Source: JACMLD01 sp039916305 (GTDB lineage Bacteria > Bacteroidota > Bacteroidia > Chitinophagales > Chitinophagaceae). From it: a stretch of DNA of 64,000 nt. A model generated the notes under the pieces. It saw nothing but the letters and a program-made list of their open reading frames with translations. It did no database searches and had not been told where the DNA came from. A program made the position numbers and the translations under genes. Each line of letters starts with the position of its first letter. Within the stretch, counting starts at the first letter, position 1. Of this stretch, positions 9,244 through 17,947 are shown piece by piece. The stretch spans positions 186,001 through 250,000 of the forward strand of contig JBDSLR010000006.1 of the NCBI GenBank assembly GCA_039916305.1, given 5' to 3'.

Positions 9244-9738
9244 ATGAGATTTTGTTACGGGAGGTGCTTTTGGCTATTGCTTCTTATTGCGGGTAACCGG
9301 CTCTATGCCCAGGGGGACGAAAATATTTTCAAAAAAAGTAGTTTTTACAGCGTGATGTCGGAAAATAAGGAAGACGCCGTTAACAAGCAGCTGGACGTTT
9401 TGAAGACAACAACTATTAAAGATAAAGATGCCTATGAAGGCGCCTTATTAATGAAAAAGGCCGGGTTTGCCGGTAGCGCAAAGAAGAAACTGAATTTGTT
9501 TAAGGAAGGCCACCGGAAGCTGGAAGGAATTTTACAAAAGGATAGCTCAAACGGAGAGTTTCGTTTTCTGCGGCTGATGATACAGGAACATGCGCCCGGC
9601 ATTGTAGGATATAAAAAAGAATTGCAGAAGGACAGGTTGTATATAAAGAATAACTTTAAAACCTTGCCGCCCGTAGTGCAGGCAGCTGTACTGAACTACA
9701 GTAAAGAATCAAAAATTTTAAAACCCGCAGATTTGTAA
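9244..9738 (+). CDS. Small exported protein of unknown function
   Basis: This 164-residue protein was not recognised. It starts with a Sec signal (about residues 1-22, hydrophobic WLLLLIAG, cleavage near LYAQ). The mature part is Lys/Glu-rich and mostly helical, with segments such as KSSFYSVMSENKEDAVNKQ and a run KKAGFAGSAKKKLNLFKEG. There are no cysteines or motifs that would indicate catalysis. It lies 9 bp before the DarA-like gene on the same strand and may be the first gene of that operon. Proteins of this size with a similar layout do occur at the edge of flexirubin loci, but a role there is inference. A promoter immediately upstream supports the start. Confidence 0.75.
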   Translation: MRFCYGRCFWLLLLIAGNRLYAQGDENIFKKSSFYSVMSENKEDAVNKQLDVLKTTTIKDKDAYEGALLMKKAGFAGSAKKKLNLFKEGHRKLEGILQKDSSNGEFRFLRLMIQEHAPGIVGYKKELQKDRLYIKNNFKTLPPVVQAAVLNYSKESKILKPADL

Positions 9739-9747
9739 TTTCGCCCC

Positions 9748-10647
9748 ATGAATAAAAGGATCCTGGTCATTTATTTTTCTCAGTCCGGGCAGTTAAGCGA
9801 CATTCTTGCAAATTTCACGTTGCCGCTGGAGAAAGCTGGCCATGATGTTGAAGAAGTTCGTGTTGAAACGGCCATACCATACCCTTTTCCATGGACAAGC
9901 AAAACATTTTTTGCCCAGATGCCCGCTTGCGTTTTACATCAGCCCACCCAACTCAGCGACTTCCGGTTGAAAAGCCAGTCGTACGATTTGGTTATCCTGG
10001 GCTACCAGGCATGGTTCCTTTCGCCAGCTATACCTGTTAATTCTATCCTGCAGCATCCATCTGTGCGGGCTGTTATTAAAAATACGCCGGTGATAACTAT
10101 TACTGGCGCACGCAATATGTGGATCAGCGCCATGGAGGATATCAAAAAGATATTAAAAAATGCAGATGCAAAACTGGTAGGCAATATTGCGCTGGTAGAC
10201 AAGCACCATAATTTTGTAAGTTTTGTAACGATCCTCTACTGGATGTTTACAGGCAAAAAAGACCGGTATCTCAACTTGTTCCCGGTACCCGGTGTAGACG
10301 AAAACGATATAAAGAATACGGCTGTATTTGGTAGTACAGTTAACAAATATCTGCAGGCAGAAAACTGGGATGGCTTGCAGCACGAACTGGTAGGGCAAAA
10401 AGCGGTGAACATCAAATACCGTCTGATGTTCATTGAGTCTAAAGCTAAGCGCATATTTGGCCTCTGGGCGGCATTCATATCCAAAAGAAAAAAAAGGACC
10501 CCCTGGCTTGTTGCATTCAAATATTATCTTTTAATTGCATTATTTATAGCGGCGCCTATTATACTTACAATAGACGCTATTTTTTTTAAACCATTTTTAT
10601 CCAAACGTATAAAGAGACAAAAACAATATTATTCAGACGTTAAATAA
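9748..10647 (+). CDS. darA: DarA-like dialkylresorcinol condensing enzyme (flavodoxin-fold family)
   Basis: The 299-residue protein begins with a flavodoxin-like phosphate-binding start (ILVIYFSQSGQLSDIL) and keeps a flavodoxin-type core (DLVILGYQAWFLSPAIPV, TITGARNMW). It ends with a membrane-spanning helix near 255-278 and a basic tail. This layout matches the protein annotated as DarA in Bacteroidota flexirubin loci, always next to a DarB ketosynthase, as here. In the dialkylresorcinol pathway, DarA and DarB condense two fatty-acid-derived chains and aromatise the ring. Which of the two performs each step cannot be read from sequence. The start is 9 bp after the preceding stop and 10 bp separate it from darB. 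Confidence 0.8.
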   Translation: MNKRILVIYFSQSGQLSDILANFTLPLEKAGHDVEEVRVETAIPYPFPWTSKTFFAQMPACVLHQPTQLSDFRLKSQSYDLVILGYQAWFLSPAIPVNSILQHPSVRAVIKNTPVITITGARNMWISAMEDIKKILKNADAKLVGNIALVDKHHNFVSFVTILYWMFTGKKDRYLNLFPVPGVDENDIKNTAVFGSTVNKYLQAENWDGLQHELVGQKAVNIKYRLMFIESKAKRIFGLWAAFISKRKKRTPWLVAFKYYLLIALFIAAPIILTIDAIFFKPFLSKRIKRQKQYYSDVK

Positions 10648-10657
10648 TCTCGTACAC

Positions 10658-11806
10658 ATGTCGCTTAACCCGGTTTATATTACTAATACCTCTGTGTTTT
10701 TTCCGAATGATCCTGTGTCCAATGATGAAATGGAGGAATTTCTCGGGTACATTGACAATAAGCCCTCTAAGTCAAAGAGGATCGTTTTAAGAAACAATGG
10801 AATTAAAAATAGGTTTTACGCGCTGGCGAAAGGTGGTAAGATAACGCATACCAATGCAGAGATGACGGCCAACGCGGTGCGGTCTTTATTTAAAGATGAT
10901 AGTGAGGGGTTAAAACAAATAGAACTTCTTTCCTGCGGAACCTCATCACCCGACCAGATGATGCCTTCACACGGTGTAATGGTGCATGGTCTGTTGCCCG
11001 AAGCAAAAGCGATAGAAGTTGTTTCACCTTCAGGTGTCTGCTGTGCAGGAATGCACGCATTTAAATATGCCTGGCTGGCAATTAAAGCGGGCGACGTGGA
11101 AAAAGCAGTTGCTACGGGGTCAGAAAGAATGTCTGCTTCGCTGGTTTCCTCCGTGTTTGAAGATGAAGCGCAAAAATTAAAATCACTGGAAGCCAATCCT
11201 TATATCGGATTTGAAAAGGAATTTCTGCGCTGGATGTTGTCAGACGGTGCCGCTGCATTTATGATGAACAATAAGCCAAATGAAACCGGTTTAAGCCTCC
11301 GTGTTGAATGGATAGAAGGTGTCTCATACGCAAACGAAAAGGAAGCCTGTATGTACATGGGGGCAGATAAATTGGAGGACGGTACGCTGAAAAGCTACCT
11401 TGATTACACCCCGGAAGAGATTTCTACCAGGTCATTGTTCAGCATTAAACAGGATGTAAAGTTGCTGAGCGAAAATATTGTGCCGCTGGGAGGCACCGGT
11501 TTAAAAGCAGCACTGGATAAGCATGGTGTGAAATCTGAAGAAGTAGATTATTTTCTTCCTCATATGTCGAGCGAGTTTTTTAAAGACAAGATTTTTAAGC
11601 GGCTGATCGAAAATGAGACCGCGATACCTTATGAAAAATGGTTTGTAAACCTTAGCACGCTCGGTAACGTTGGTGCGGCTTCGGCTTACCTGATGGTAGA
11701 CGAGCTCTTCCACAGCGGCAAACTTAAAAAAGGTGATAAGCTGCTATTACTTGTTCCTGAAAGCGGCCGTTTTTCATATATGTACAGTTTACTGACCGTT
11801 TGCTAA
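10658..11806 (+). CDS. darB: DarB-like beta-ketoacyl-ACP synthase III
   Basis: This 382-residue thiolase-fold ketosynthase carries the active Cys129 in PSGVCCAGMHAF, the His in FLPHMSSEFF and the Asn in LSTLGNVGAAS, giving the Cys-His-Asn triad of KASIII enzymes. The neighbouring DarA-like gene identifies it as the DarB-type enzyme. DarB-type enzymes condense a beta-ketoacyl unit with an unsaturated acyl unit to form the cyclohexanedione precursor of dialkylresorcinols, the hydrophobic half of flexirubin pigments. The N-terminus (YITNTSVFFPNDPVSNDEM) is typical of this subgroup. The start ATG is 10 bp after the darA stop. Confidence 0.86.
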   Translation: MSLNPVYITNTSVFFPNDPVSNDEMEEFLGYIDNKPSKSKRIVLRNNGIKNRFYALAKGGKITHTNAEMTANAVRSLFKDDSEGLKQIELLSCGTSSPDQMMPSHGVMVHGLLPEAKAIEVVSPSGVCCAGMHAFKYAWLAIKAGDVEKAVATGSERMSASLVSSVFEDEAQKLKSLEANPYIGFEKEFLRWMLSDGAAAFMMNNKPNETGLSLRVEWIEGVSYANEKEACMYMGADKLEDGTLKSYLDYTPEEISTRSLFSIKQDVKLLSENIVPLGGTGLKAALDKHGVKSEEVDYFLPHMSSEFFKDKIFKRLIENETAIPYEKWFVNLSTLGNVGAASAYLMVDELFHSGKLKKGDKLLLLVPESGRFSYMYSLLTVC

Positions 11807-11895
11807 CCTGGCATTTTCGCTATATTTAGATTGGGTTCCGGGTTGCACGCCATATCGTCTTTTCTGCCCGGCCCGCAAGCTTAAATATATGCATT

Positions 11896-12303
11896 ATGAA
11901 AAAAGAAGATATACCCCAGCACGATGGTGCACTTAATAAACTCACAAGGGAAGTGGTATACGCGGTTGACAATAACGGGGCATACACCACCGAACTCAGC
12001 ACCGGTTGGGAGGTAAAAGCTACTGCACTTGATGTTGCCTGGCAGGACATTGAACAAAGAATTACAGCAGCCAAAGAAAAAGTGTTGAATAAAGAAGCAA
12101 GCCCACTGCTTTTTTTTATGGAACTGCGCTTAATGGATCCTGGTATAGTAAGTGCTTATACCGGATTCTGGAAATGGCAGGTCAAACGGCACCTGAAACC
12201 GGCGGTCTTCGACAATCTGTCTGAGAAAAAATTATTACGATATGCGGCGGCATTTAATGTTAGTGTAACAGAGCTTAAAACAATGGAAGTGCATGAAGGT
12301 TAA
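11896..12303 (+). CDS. Small conserved protein of the flexirubin-type cluster
   Basis: This 135-residue cytosolic protein was not assigned a biochemical role. It has no signal or membrane segment and reads as mainly helical, with a central PLLFFMELRLMDPGIVSAYTGFWKW segment rich in aromatics. The C-terminus (LLRYAAAFNVSVTELK) resembles a short helix-turn-helix, but this is weak. It overlaps the next gene by 11 bp (stop at 12303, next start at 12293), so the two are translationally coupled. Genes of this kind recur in flexirubin clusters between the dar genes and the BtrH/ABC block, which is the main support for its reality. Confidence 0.8.
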   Translation: MKKEDIPQHDGALNKLTREVVYAVDNNGAYTTELSTGWEVKATALDVAWQDIEQRITAAKEKVLNKEASPLLFFMELRLMDPGIVSAYTGFWKWQVKRHLKPAVFDNLSEKKLLRYAAAFNVSVTELKTMEVHEG

Positions 12304-13309
12304 TTTTGAACACTTGCAGGCTGCGCATTGCGAGAATGGCGTTACCACCAACCTGTTAAAAACAATAGGTATAAGAAGTATGACGGAGCCCATGGTATTT
12401 GGTATCGGATCCGGACTTTTCTATATTTATATCCCACTTTTAAAAATCAATAATGGTCCCGCCATTGCATTCCGTACCCAGCCGGGCCTTATATTTAAAC
12501 GCACCTGTAAATCACTGGGCATTCCCGTTATAAGAAAAAAATTCAGTTCAAAGCCGGAAGCAGAAAATTTTTTAATGGAATGCCTTGAGCAGGGCCGCCC
12601 GGTAGGCTGCCAGGTAGGCGTTTATTACCTTTCCTACTTCCCGAAAGAATATCGTTTTCATTTTAATGCCCATAACTTAATTATATATGGCCGTGAAGGA
12701 GATAATTTCCTGGTTAGCGATCCCGTAATGGAAAATGTAACCACCCTTAGCAGTTACGAACTGGAGCGGGTACGTTTTGCCAAAGGCGCACTGGCCCCGC
12801 GCGGACAAATCTATTACCCCAAAGAAAACCGGGTAATTACTGATGACCAGATTAGAAAAGCCATTGTAACGGGCGTAAAAAGAAATGTGCGGGATATGCT
12901 GCACATACCGGGCGGTATTGCAGGTGTAAGCGGCATTGCCTATACGGGTAGAAAAATAAAAAAATGGCGCGATAAATTAGGTCTGCACAAAGCGGGCCTC
13001 TACCTCGCACAACTTGTCCGCATGCAGGAGGAAATAGGAACAGGCGGCGGCGGGTTCAGGTATATTTATGGCGCCTTCCTGCAGCAGGCACATGCTTTTC
13101 ACCCCAATGATGCACTGCTGGATATTTCAAAAACATTTACCCAGGCGGGCGATATGTGGCGTACTGCCGCAGTACAGGCGGCCGGCATTTATAAGGGACG
13201 CATCAGCAGCCAGGCAGATTTTAATACCATGGGCGATTACCTGCTTGAAATTTCAGAAGTAGAAAAAAAGGCATTCCAGGCCCTGTCTAAAATTAAATGG
13301 CATTCATGA
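12293..13309 (+). CDS. BtrH N-terminal-domain protein (putative acyl-ACP acyltransferase)
   Basis: This 338-residue protein opens with FEHLQAAHCENGVTTNLL, the Cys-containing start of the BtrH_N domain. It continues with KRTCKSLGIPVIRKKF, GCQVGVYYLSYFP and HFNAHNLIIYGREG...VSDPV, giving a papain/transglutaminase-like Cys-His-Asp arrangement. BtrH transfers an acyl chain from an ACP to an aminoglycoside during butirosin synthesis. Family members in flexirubin loci are thought to act on ACP-bound intermediates. Here the ACP gene is four genes downstream. The C-terminal part is helical. The stop overlaps the ABC ATPase start in an ATGA, so the genes are coupled. The substrate is inferred. Confidence 0.83.
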   Translation: MKVNFEHLQAAHCENGVTTNLLKTIGIRSMTEPMVFGIGSGLFYIYIPLLKINNGPAIAFRTQPGLIFKRTCKSLGIPVIRKKFSSKPEAENFLMECLEQGRPVGCQVGVYYLSYFPKEYRFHFNAHNLIIYGREGDNFLVSDPVMENVTTLSSYELERVRFAKGALAPRGQIYYPKENRVITDDQIRKAIVTGVKRNVRDMLHIPGGIAGVSGIAYTGRKIKKWRDKLGLHKAGLYLAQLVRMQEEIGTGGGGFRYIYGAFLQQAHAFHPNDALLDISKTFTQAGDMWRTAAVQAAGIYKGRISSQADFNTMGDYLLEISEVEKKAFQALSKIKWHS

Positions 13310-14061
13310 GCAATGCAGCCGTACATGTCAGCAACCTGGCTTTTAAATATGCAGGGCAGGCGGCGCCTGTTTTTCAGCACCTGGACCTTGAAGTGCCTGC
13401 CGGGGAACGGTTCGGCCTCTTCGGGCCAAATGGTGCCGGCAAAACCACCCTTATAAACTGTATTACCGGCTTACTTTCTTTCCAGGAGGGCAGCATATCA
13501 TTATTTGGCAACCAGGTATTGCCGCACCATAAATCTGTTAACAAACTATTTGGCTTTGTGCCGCAGGATTTCTCTTTTTACCAGGAGTTAAGCCCTATTG
13601 AAAACCTGGCTTTTTTTGGCGCCTGGTATGGCCTGCAGAAAAAGCAAATTAAACAGCGAACAACAGAACTGCTGGAAGTACTGGGTTTGGCAGACGTAGG
13701 TAAAAAGCAGGTGGAAAAATTTTCCGGCGGTATGAAACGTCGTGTTAACCTGGCCATTGGCGTTATGCATCAGCCGCCGGTCTTGTTTCTGGATGAGCCT
13801 ACTGTTGGCGTGGACGTACAAACACGGCACGCCATAGTTGAATACCTGAAAGACTTAAATAAAAGCGGTACTACATTAATTTATACTTCGCACCAGCTGA
13901 AAGAAGCGGAAGACCTGTGCAATAAGATTGCCCTGTTTGATGAAGGGCATATAATGGCATATGGTACGCTGCCGCAATTGCTGGCAGCAAACAATGAAGA
14001 AAACCTGGAAGGGTTGTTTATTAAATTAACAGGAAAAGCATACAGGGACAGCAATGTATAA
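13306..14061 (+). CDS. ABC transporter ATP-binding protein (flexirubin-type cluster)
   Basis: This 251-residue ATPase has Walker A GPNGAGKTT near residue 41, a Q-loop (VPQDFSF), signature KFSGGMKRRVNLA and Walker B VLFLDEPTVGVD, followed by an H-loop (IYTSHQ). It resembles DrrA/CcmA-type exporters. The ATG at 13306 overlaps the previous stop (ATGA). An ATG 9 bp earlier is possible but less likely. It overlaps the permease by 8 bp. Together they form an exporter probably moving a pigment precursor or lipid to the outer membrane. That cargo is inferred from the operon only. Confidence 0.92.
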   Translation: MSNAAVHVSNLAFKYAGQAAPVFQHLDLEVPAGERFGLFGPNGAGKTTLINCITGLLSFQEGSISLFGNQVLPHHKSVNKLFGFVPQDFSFYQELSPIENLAFFGAWYGLQKKQIKQRTTELLEVLGLADVGKKQVEKFSGGMKRRVNLAIGVMHQPPVLFLDEPTVGVDVQTRHAIVEYLKDLNKSGTTLIYTSHQLKEAEDLCNKIALFDEGHIMAYGTLPQLLAANNEENLEGLFIKLTGKAYRDSNV

Positions 14062-15331
14062 GCTCCGGGCCACGATAATAAAAGACATTCGCATTTTAAC
14101 CCGCGATAAAGTTGGCCTCACCCTCATGTTTGTAATGCCAATCATACTGGCCATTGTTATTACAGCTATTCAAAACAGTACGTTTGAGCTGGTAAATGAT
14201 AATAAAGTGCCGCTGCTGCTTTGCAACAAAGATACCGGTGACGCCAGCAGGCAACTGGTACAGGCCATCAATAAAATAGGAATGTTTGATGTTAAGCAGG
14301 TTACCAAAGATGAAACGGAGCAGCAGATCACAGACCGGATGCATGCAAAAGATGCACTGGTGGCCATTGTGGTACCACAAAATTTTACTGTTACCATTAC
14401 GGCCAGGTCAAAAAATATTTCCGGCAAAGCATTGAATAATTTTGGCCTGCAGGCGGATACCAGTGGCCCGGATGCGGCTATACAACCTATTACCTTGTAT
14501 TATCACCCTGTATTACAGCAGTCATTCCGGGCTTCTATACAGGGTGCCATGCGCAGTGCCTTGCAGCTGGTAGAAAGCAGGCAAATTTTAAAAAACCTGT
14601 ACTTCTCTTTGAATGAAAAGGAATTGCCGGCCTCCGTTGAAAATGAAATAGTCAATAACCAGTCGGGAATTAATGAGATACCCATTTCACGCAATGGCAG
14701 CCGTAATATACCCAATGCAACACAGCACAATATACCTGCGTGGACCATCTTCGCTATGTTTTTTATTGTGATCTCGCTGGGCAGCAGCGTTGTGCGGGAA
14801 AAACTAAACGGCAGTTTTGTACGTTTAAAAACCCTTCCCACTTCTTACCTGGTAGCCTTATTATCAAAGCAACTGGCATATATGGCGGTTACACTTGTAC
14901 AAACAGCTGCTATTTTTTCAATAGGTGTGTGGCTGTTTCCACTCATGGGTTTACCGGCTTTAAATATACCGGATGATAAACTGGGCTTATTGATAGTCTC
15001 CATTATTTGCGGCTGGTGTGCGGTGAGTTATGCCATTTGTATAGGGGTTTTTGCCCAAACACAGGAGCAGGCCAATGGTTTTGGGGCGGTATCAATTGTA
15101 TTGTTGGCAGCCATAGGAGGTATACTAGTTCCCAGTTTTGCTATGCCGGCATCTTTCCAGGGTGTTATGAAGCTGTCTCCGCTGCATTGGTGCCTGGAAG
15201 CTTATTATGGGTTATTTTTAGAAGGCGGAAAACTTAAAGATGTTTTACTGAATATTTTACCTTTATTAGGTATTACTTTGCTGGTACAAGTGCTAACACT
15301 GTATACGTTGAAACGAAAAAACCTGATCTGA
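14054..15331 (+). CDS. ABC transporter permease (ABC-2 type, flexirubin-type cluster)
   Basis: This 425-residue protein has one N-terminal transmembrane helix (LTLMFVMPIILAIVITAIQ), a large extracytoplasmic domain of about 200 residues, and five or six helices at the C-terminus (IFAMFFIVISLGSSVV through LLGITLLVQVLTLYTL). This is the ABC-2/YhfK-like permease layout. It partners the ATPase encoded just upstream, whose 3' end it overlaps by 8 bp. It is followed 10 bp later by the ACP gene. Its role in exporting flexirubin-type lipids is inference from position. Confidence 0.92.
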   Translation: MYKLRATIIKDIRILTRDKVGLTLMFVMPIILAIVITAIQNSTFELVNDNKVPLLLCNKDTGDASRQLVQAINKIGMFDVKQVTKDETEQQITDRMHAKDALVAIVVPQNFTVTITARSKNISGKALNNFGLQADTSGPDAAIQPITLYYHPVLQQSFRASIQGAMRSALQLVESRQILKNLYFSLNEKELPASVENEIVNNQSGINEIPISRNGSRNIPNATQHNIPAWTIFAMFFIVISLGSSVVREKLNGSFVRLKTLPTSYLVALLSKQLAYMAVTLVQTAAIFSIGVWLFPLMGLPALNIPDDKLGLLIVSIICGWCAVSYAICIGVFAQTQEQANGFGAVSIVLLAAIGGILVPSFAMPASFQGVMKLSPLHWCLEAYYGLFLEGGKLKDVLLNILPLLGITLLVQVLTLYTLKRKNLI

Positions 15332-15341
15332 AATACATACA

Positions 15342-15605
15342 ATGGAAACAGTACAATTAAAGGAGCAGCTTAAGAAACAGATTGTAGAATTTCTTAACCT
15401 GATCAATGTAAAGCCGGAAGACATTAAAGATGATGAGCCTTTATTCGGCGCAGGTCTTGGACTTGATTCAATTGATTCTATTGAATTGATTGTTTTATTA
15501 AGCCGGGAGTACGGTATTACGATACAGGACCCTAAGGAAGGCCGTAAGATATTGGTGGATATCAATACCATGGCAGACTATATTGAAAAAAACAGGACGA
15601 AGTAA
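15342..15605 (+). CDS. Acyl carrier protein (flexirubin-type cluster)
   Basis: This 87-residue acidic helical protein carries the phosphopantetheine attachment serine, Ser43, in LGLDSIDSIEL. It is a dedicated ACP rather than the primary fatty-acid AcpP, because it is embedded between ABC permease and ketosynthase genes and its N-terminus (LKEQLKKQIVEFLNLINVKPEDI) differs from AcpP. It presumably carries the growing polyene or alkyl chain for the ketosynthases encoded on either side. Confidence 0.92.
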   Translation: METVQLKEQLKKQIVEFLNLINVKPEDIKDDEPLFGAGLGLDSIDSIELIVLLSREYGITIQDPKEGRKILVDINTMADYIEKNRTK

Positions 15606-15615
15606 ACTCTTTTCA

Positions 15616-16809
15616 TTGAGCAGGATTTTTGTTACAGGCATGGGTTGTATCAGCGCTATTGGTAATAGTGTAACCGAAAACCGCAGGGCCCTGATAGCAG
15701 GCACATGCGGAATAGGACCGCTTGAACTGTTTCCTACCAGATATGCGTCCCTGTTGCCTTTTGGCGAGGTTAAAATCACCAACACTTTGTTGCAGGAAAA
15801 ACTGCAGGCCCGCGAACCTGGCCTTACCCGTACCACGCTGCTGGCATTGCATGCTATGGAGGAAGCCATACAGAATGCAGCACTGAATAGCCAGCAATTA
15901 AATAGTTTTGACACTGCGCTCATTGGCGCCAGCACAGTAGGCGGCATGTGTTTAACAGATGAGCTCTACCATGATGCCAATAAAACTGAAAATGGCTCGG
16001 CCTATCTCTCTTCTTATGATTGCGCATCTGTAAATATCTATCTCCAAAAACGATATGCTGTCAATGGTGTCATCAATACCATCAATACGGCCTGCTCATC
16101 TTCTGCCAATGCTATTTTATATGGTGCGAGGCTCATAAAAAACGGATTGGCAGAAAGGGCTATTGTAGGCGGTGTTGACAGCCTGGCAAAATTTACCATC
16201 AATGGGTTCAATGCCCTGCATATTCTGTCACCCGATAAATGCACACCGTTTGATGAACAACGCAAAGGTTTAAACTTGGGTGAAGGCGCCGCATTTCTGG
16301 TGCTGGAAAAAGAAGAAGGCGCTGCAGGTAAAAGAATATATGCAGAATTGACCGGCTATTGTAATTCAAATGATGCTTTTCATCCTTCTTCCCTATCAGA
16401 TGAAGGAGACGGCCCTTATCTTTCTATGAAAGGTGCGCTTGACAAAGCCGGCATTTCACCTGATGCAGTGAGTTTTATAAATGCACATGGAACCGGTACA
16501 GAAAACAATGATCTGACAGAGAGCAGGGCCATGCTGCGTTTGTTTGATGATGTGCCTGCTTTTGCATCCACCAAAGGAAATACCGGGCATACATTGGGTG
16601 CAGCTGGTGCTATTGAAGCGGTATACAGCATTTTAAACCTGGCCCACCAGGAAGTATATGGGGGTCTTAATTTTAACCAGCCTATTGCGGCAACAGGTTT
16701 AAAACCGGTACAGGCATATGTAAAAAAATCATTACAGCATGTTATGTCCAATTCATTTGGATTTGGAGGTAATTGTACCTCACTGGTATTCTCTAAAACC
16801 AGTTCGTAA
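15616..16809 (+). CDS. Beta-ketoacyl-ACP synthase, KAS I/II type
   Basis: This 397-residue ketosynthase has the full triad: Cys160 in NTACSSSANA, His291 in NAHGTGTENND and His325 in KGNTGHTLGAAG. It elongates ACP-bound chains by decarboxylative condensation with malonyl-ACP. I chose the TTG at 15616 because it yields the typical family start SRIFVTGMGCIS and follows the ACP stop by 10 bp. A TTG at 15583 would overlap the ACP gene. No ATG gives a complete domain. It probably pairs with the inactive homologue encoded next as a ketosynthase/chain-length-factor couple. Confidence 0.88.
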   Translation: MSRIFVTGMGCISAIGNSVTENRRALIAGTCGIGPLELFPTRYASLLPFGEVKITNTLLQEKLQAREPGLTRTTLLALHAMEEAIQNAALNSQQLNSFDTALIGASTVGGMCLTDELYHDANKTENGSAYLSSYDCASVNIYLQKRYAVNGVINTINTACSSSANAILYGARLIKNGLAERAIVGGVDSLAKFTINGFNALHILSPDKCTPFDEQRKGLNLGEGAAFLVLEKEEGAAGKRIYAELTGYCNSNDAFHPSSLSDEGDGPYLSMKGALDKAGISPDAVSFINAHGTGTENNDLTESRAMLRLFDDVPAFASTKGNTGHTLGAAGAIEAVYSILNLAHQEVYGGLNFNQPIAATGLKPVQAYVKKSLQHVMSNSFGFGGNCTSLVFSKTSS

Positions 16810-16850
16810 TTTTTATGTCATTCATTGCAAACCTGGTTAACAAAACGCCC

Positions 16851-16878
16851 GAACTGAGAACTTTGAACCAAGAACTAT
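16851..16878 (+). repeat. Four-heptamer element upstream of the KAS-like gene
   Basis: Four consecutive 7-nt units read GAACTGA, GAACTTT, GAACCAA, GAACTAT and end one base before the start codon at 16880. Each begins with GAAC. Elements of the same 4 x 7 design but different base sequence occur at 21673, 21933, 22004, 32874 and 40733. Confidence 0.65.
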
Positions 16879-16879
16879 T

Positions 16880-17935
16880 ATGTTTTATATTCATCAGTCG
16901 TCCTGTATTTCTGCACAGCAGACTTTTGCCAATGCTGATATTAACCGGTTGCTTGAAGCGGTTGATAATAAACTGCTGGTAAAAGAACCTTCTTATGATG
17001 GCATACCCACCGGCATTTTGCGCAGGATGGGCAAGGCCATCAGGATAGGTGTGGGCACGGCATTACCATTGCTGCGAAGTAGCGCTGATCCTGTTGCAGG
17101 CATTATTATTGGTACGGCCGACGGTGGTATGGAAGATTGCATTAAATTTCTCAACCAGATTATTGATTACGACGAGGGAATGCTGACGCCCACCAACTTT
17201 GTGCAGAGTACTACCAATGCCATTGCTGCCCAGATAGGTTTATTAAGTGCCAATAAATCATATAATATAACACATGTACACCGCGGACTTGCTTTTGAAA
17301 ATGCCCTGCTGGATGCTGATATGTTGGTGAAGGAAAATGCAACGGCCAGTTATTTAGTAGGCGGCGTAGATGAAATTTCCACCTACAATTATAATATAGA
17401 ACACCTGGGCGGCTGGTATAAAAAAGAACCAATAGCAGCAACCGGCTTGTATTCATCAGGAACCATTGGCAGCATTGCAGGAGAAGGAGCCGCCATGTTT
17501 ATTGTGAATGCAGTTAAAGCAAATGCACTGTGTAAGGTAACGGGCATGCACATGTTGCACACGGAAGATAAACAGGTGGTAAGTGAACAAATGAAATTAT
17601 TTTTAGATAAACACTTACCGGTTGCCGAACAGGTGGATCTGCTGCTAACCGGTGAAAACGGCGATAGCCGGCTGCTTCACTATTATACACAGTGCGAAGC
17701 TGTGCTGAATAAACAGGCCACCGTTGCCCGTTTCAAGCATATGACGGGCGAGTACGCCAGCGCTTCCGCCGCTGCGCTATGGCTGGTAACAAAAATCCTG
17801 AAAGACCAGGACCTGCCTGCACATATGATCAAATATGCTTCCACTAAAACCGCCTATAACCGCGTGCTTATTTACAATACGCAAAAAGGAAAGCAGCATA
17901 GCTTTATACTGGCAGAGCGGACCAACCTGAAGTAA
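16880..17935 (+). CDS. Ketosynthase-like protein lacking the catalytic triad (chain-length-factor-like)
   Basis: This 351-residue thiolase-fold protein is homologous to KAS I/II (AGIIIGTADGGMEDC, FVQSTTNAIAAQIGL, YLVGGVDEIS), but the active-site segment reads THVHRGLAFENAL with no Cys. The second His motif reads KHMTGEYASASA, where KAS enzymes have GH. It is therefore expected to be catalytically inactive and to act as the partner subunit of the upstream active KAS, like chain-length factors of type II polyketide and aryl-polyene synthases. It is shorter than an active KAS. The start ATG lies directly after a heptamer element. This is the last gene of the block, and the next gene is on the opposite strand. 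Confidence 0.82.
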   Translation: MFYIHQSSCISAQQTFANADINRLLEAVDNKLLVKEPSYDGIPTGILRRMGKAIRIGVGTALPLLRSSADPVAGIIIGTADGGMEDCIKFLNQIIDYDEGMLTPTNFVQSTTNAIAAQIGLLSANKSYNITHVHRGLAFENALLDADMLVKENATASYLVGGVDEISTYNYNIEHLGGWYKKEPIAATGLYSSGTIGSIAGEGAAMFIVNAVKANALCKVTGMHMLHTEDKQVVSEQMKLFLDKHLPVAEQVDLLLTGENGDSRLLHYYTQCEAVLNKQATVARFKHMTGEYASASAAALWLVTKILKDQDLPAHMIKYASTKTAYNRVLIYNTQKGKQHSFILAERTNLK

Positions 17936-17947
17936 GCAGGCGGATGC

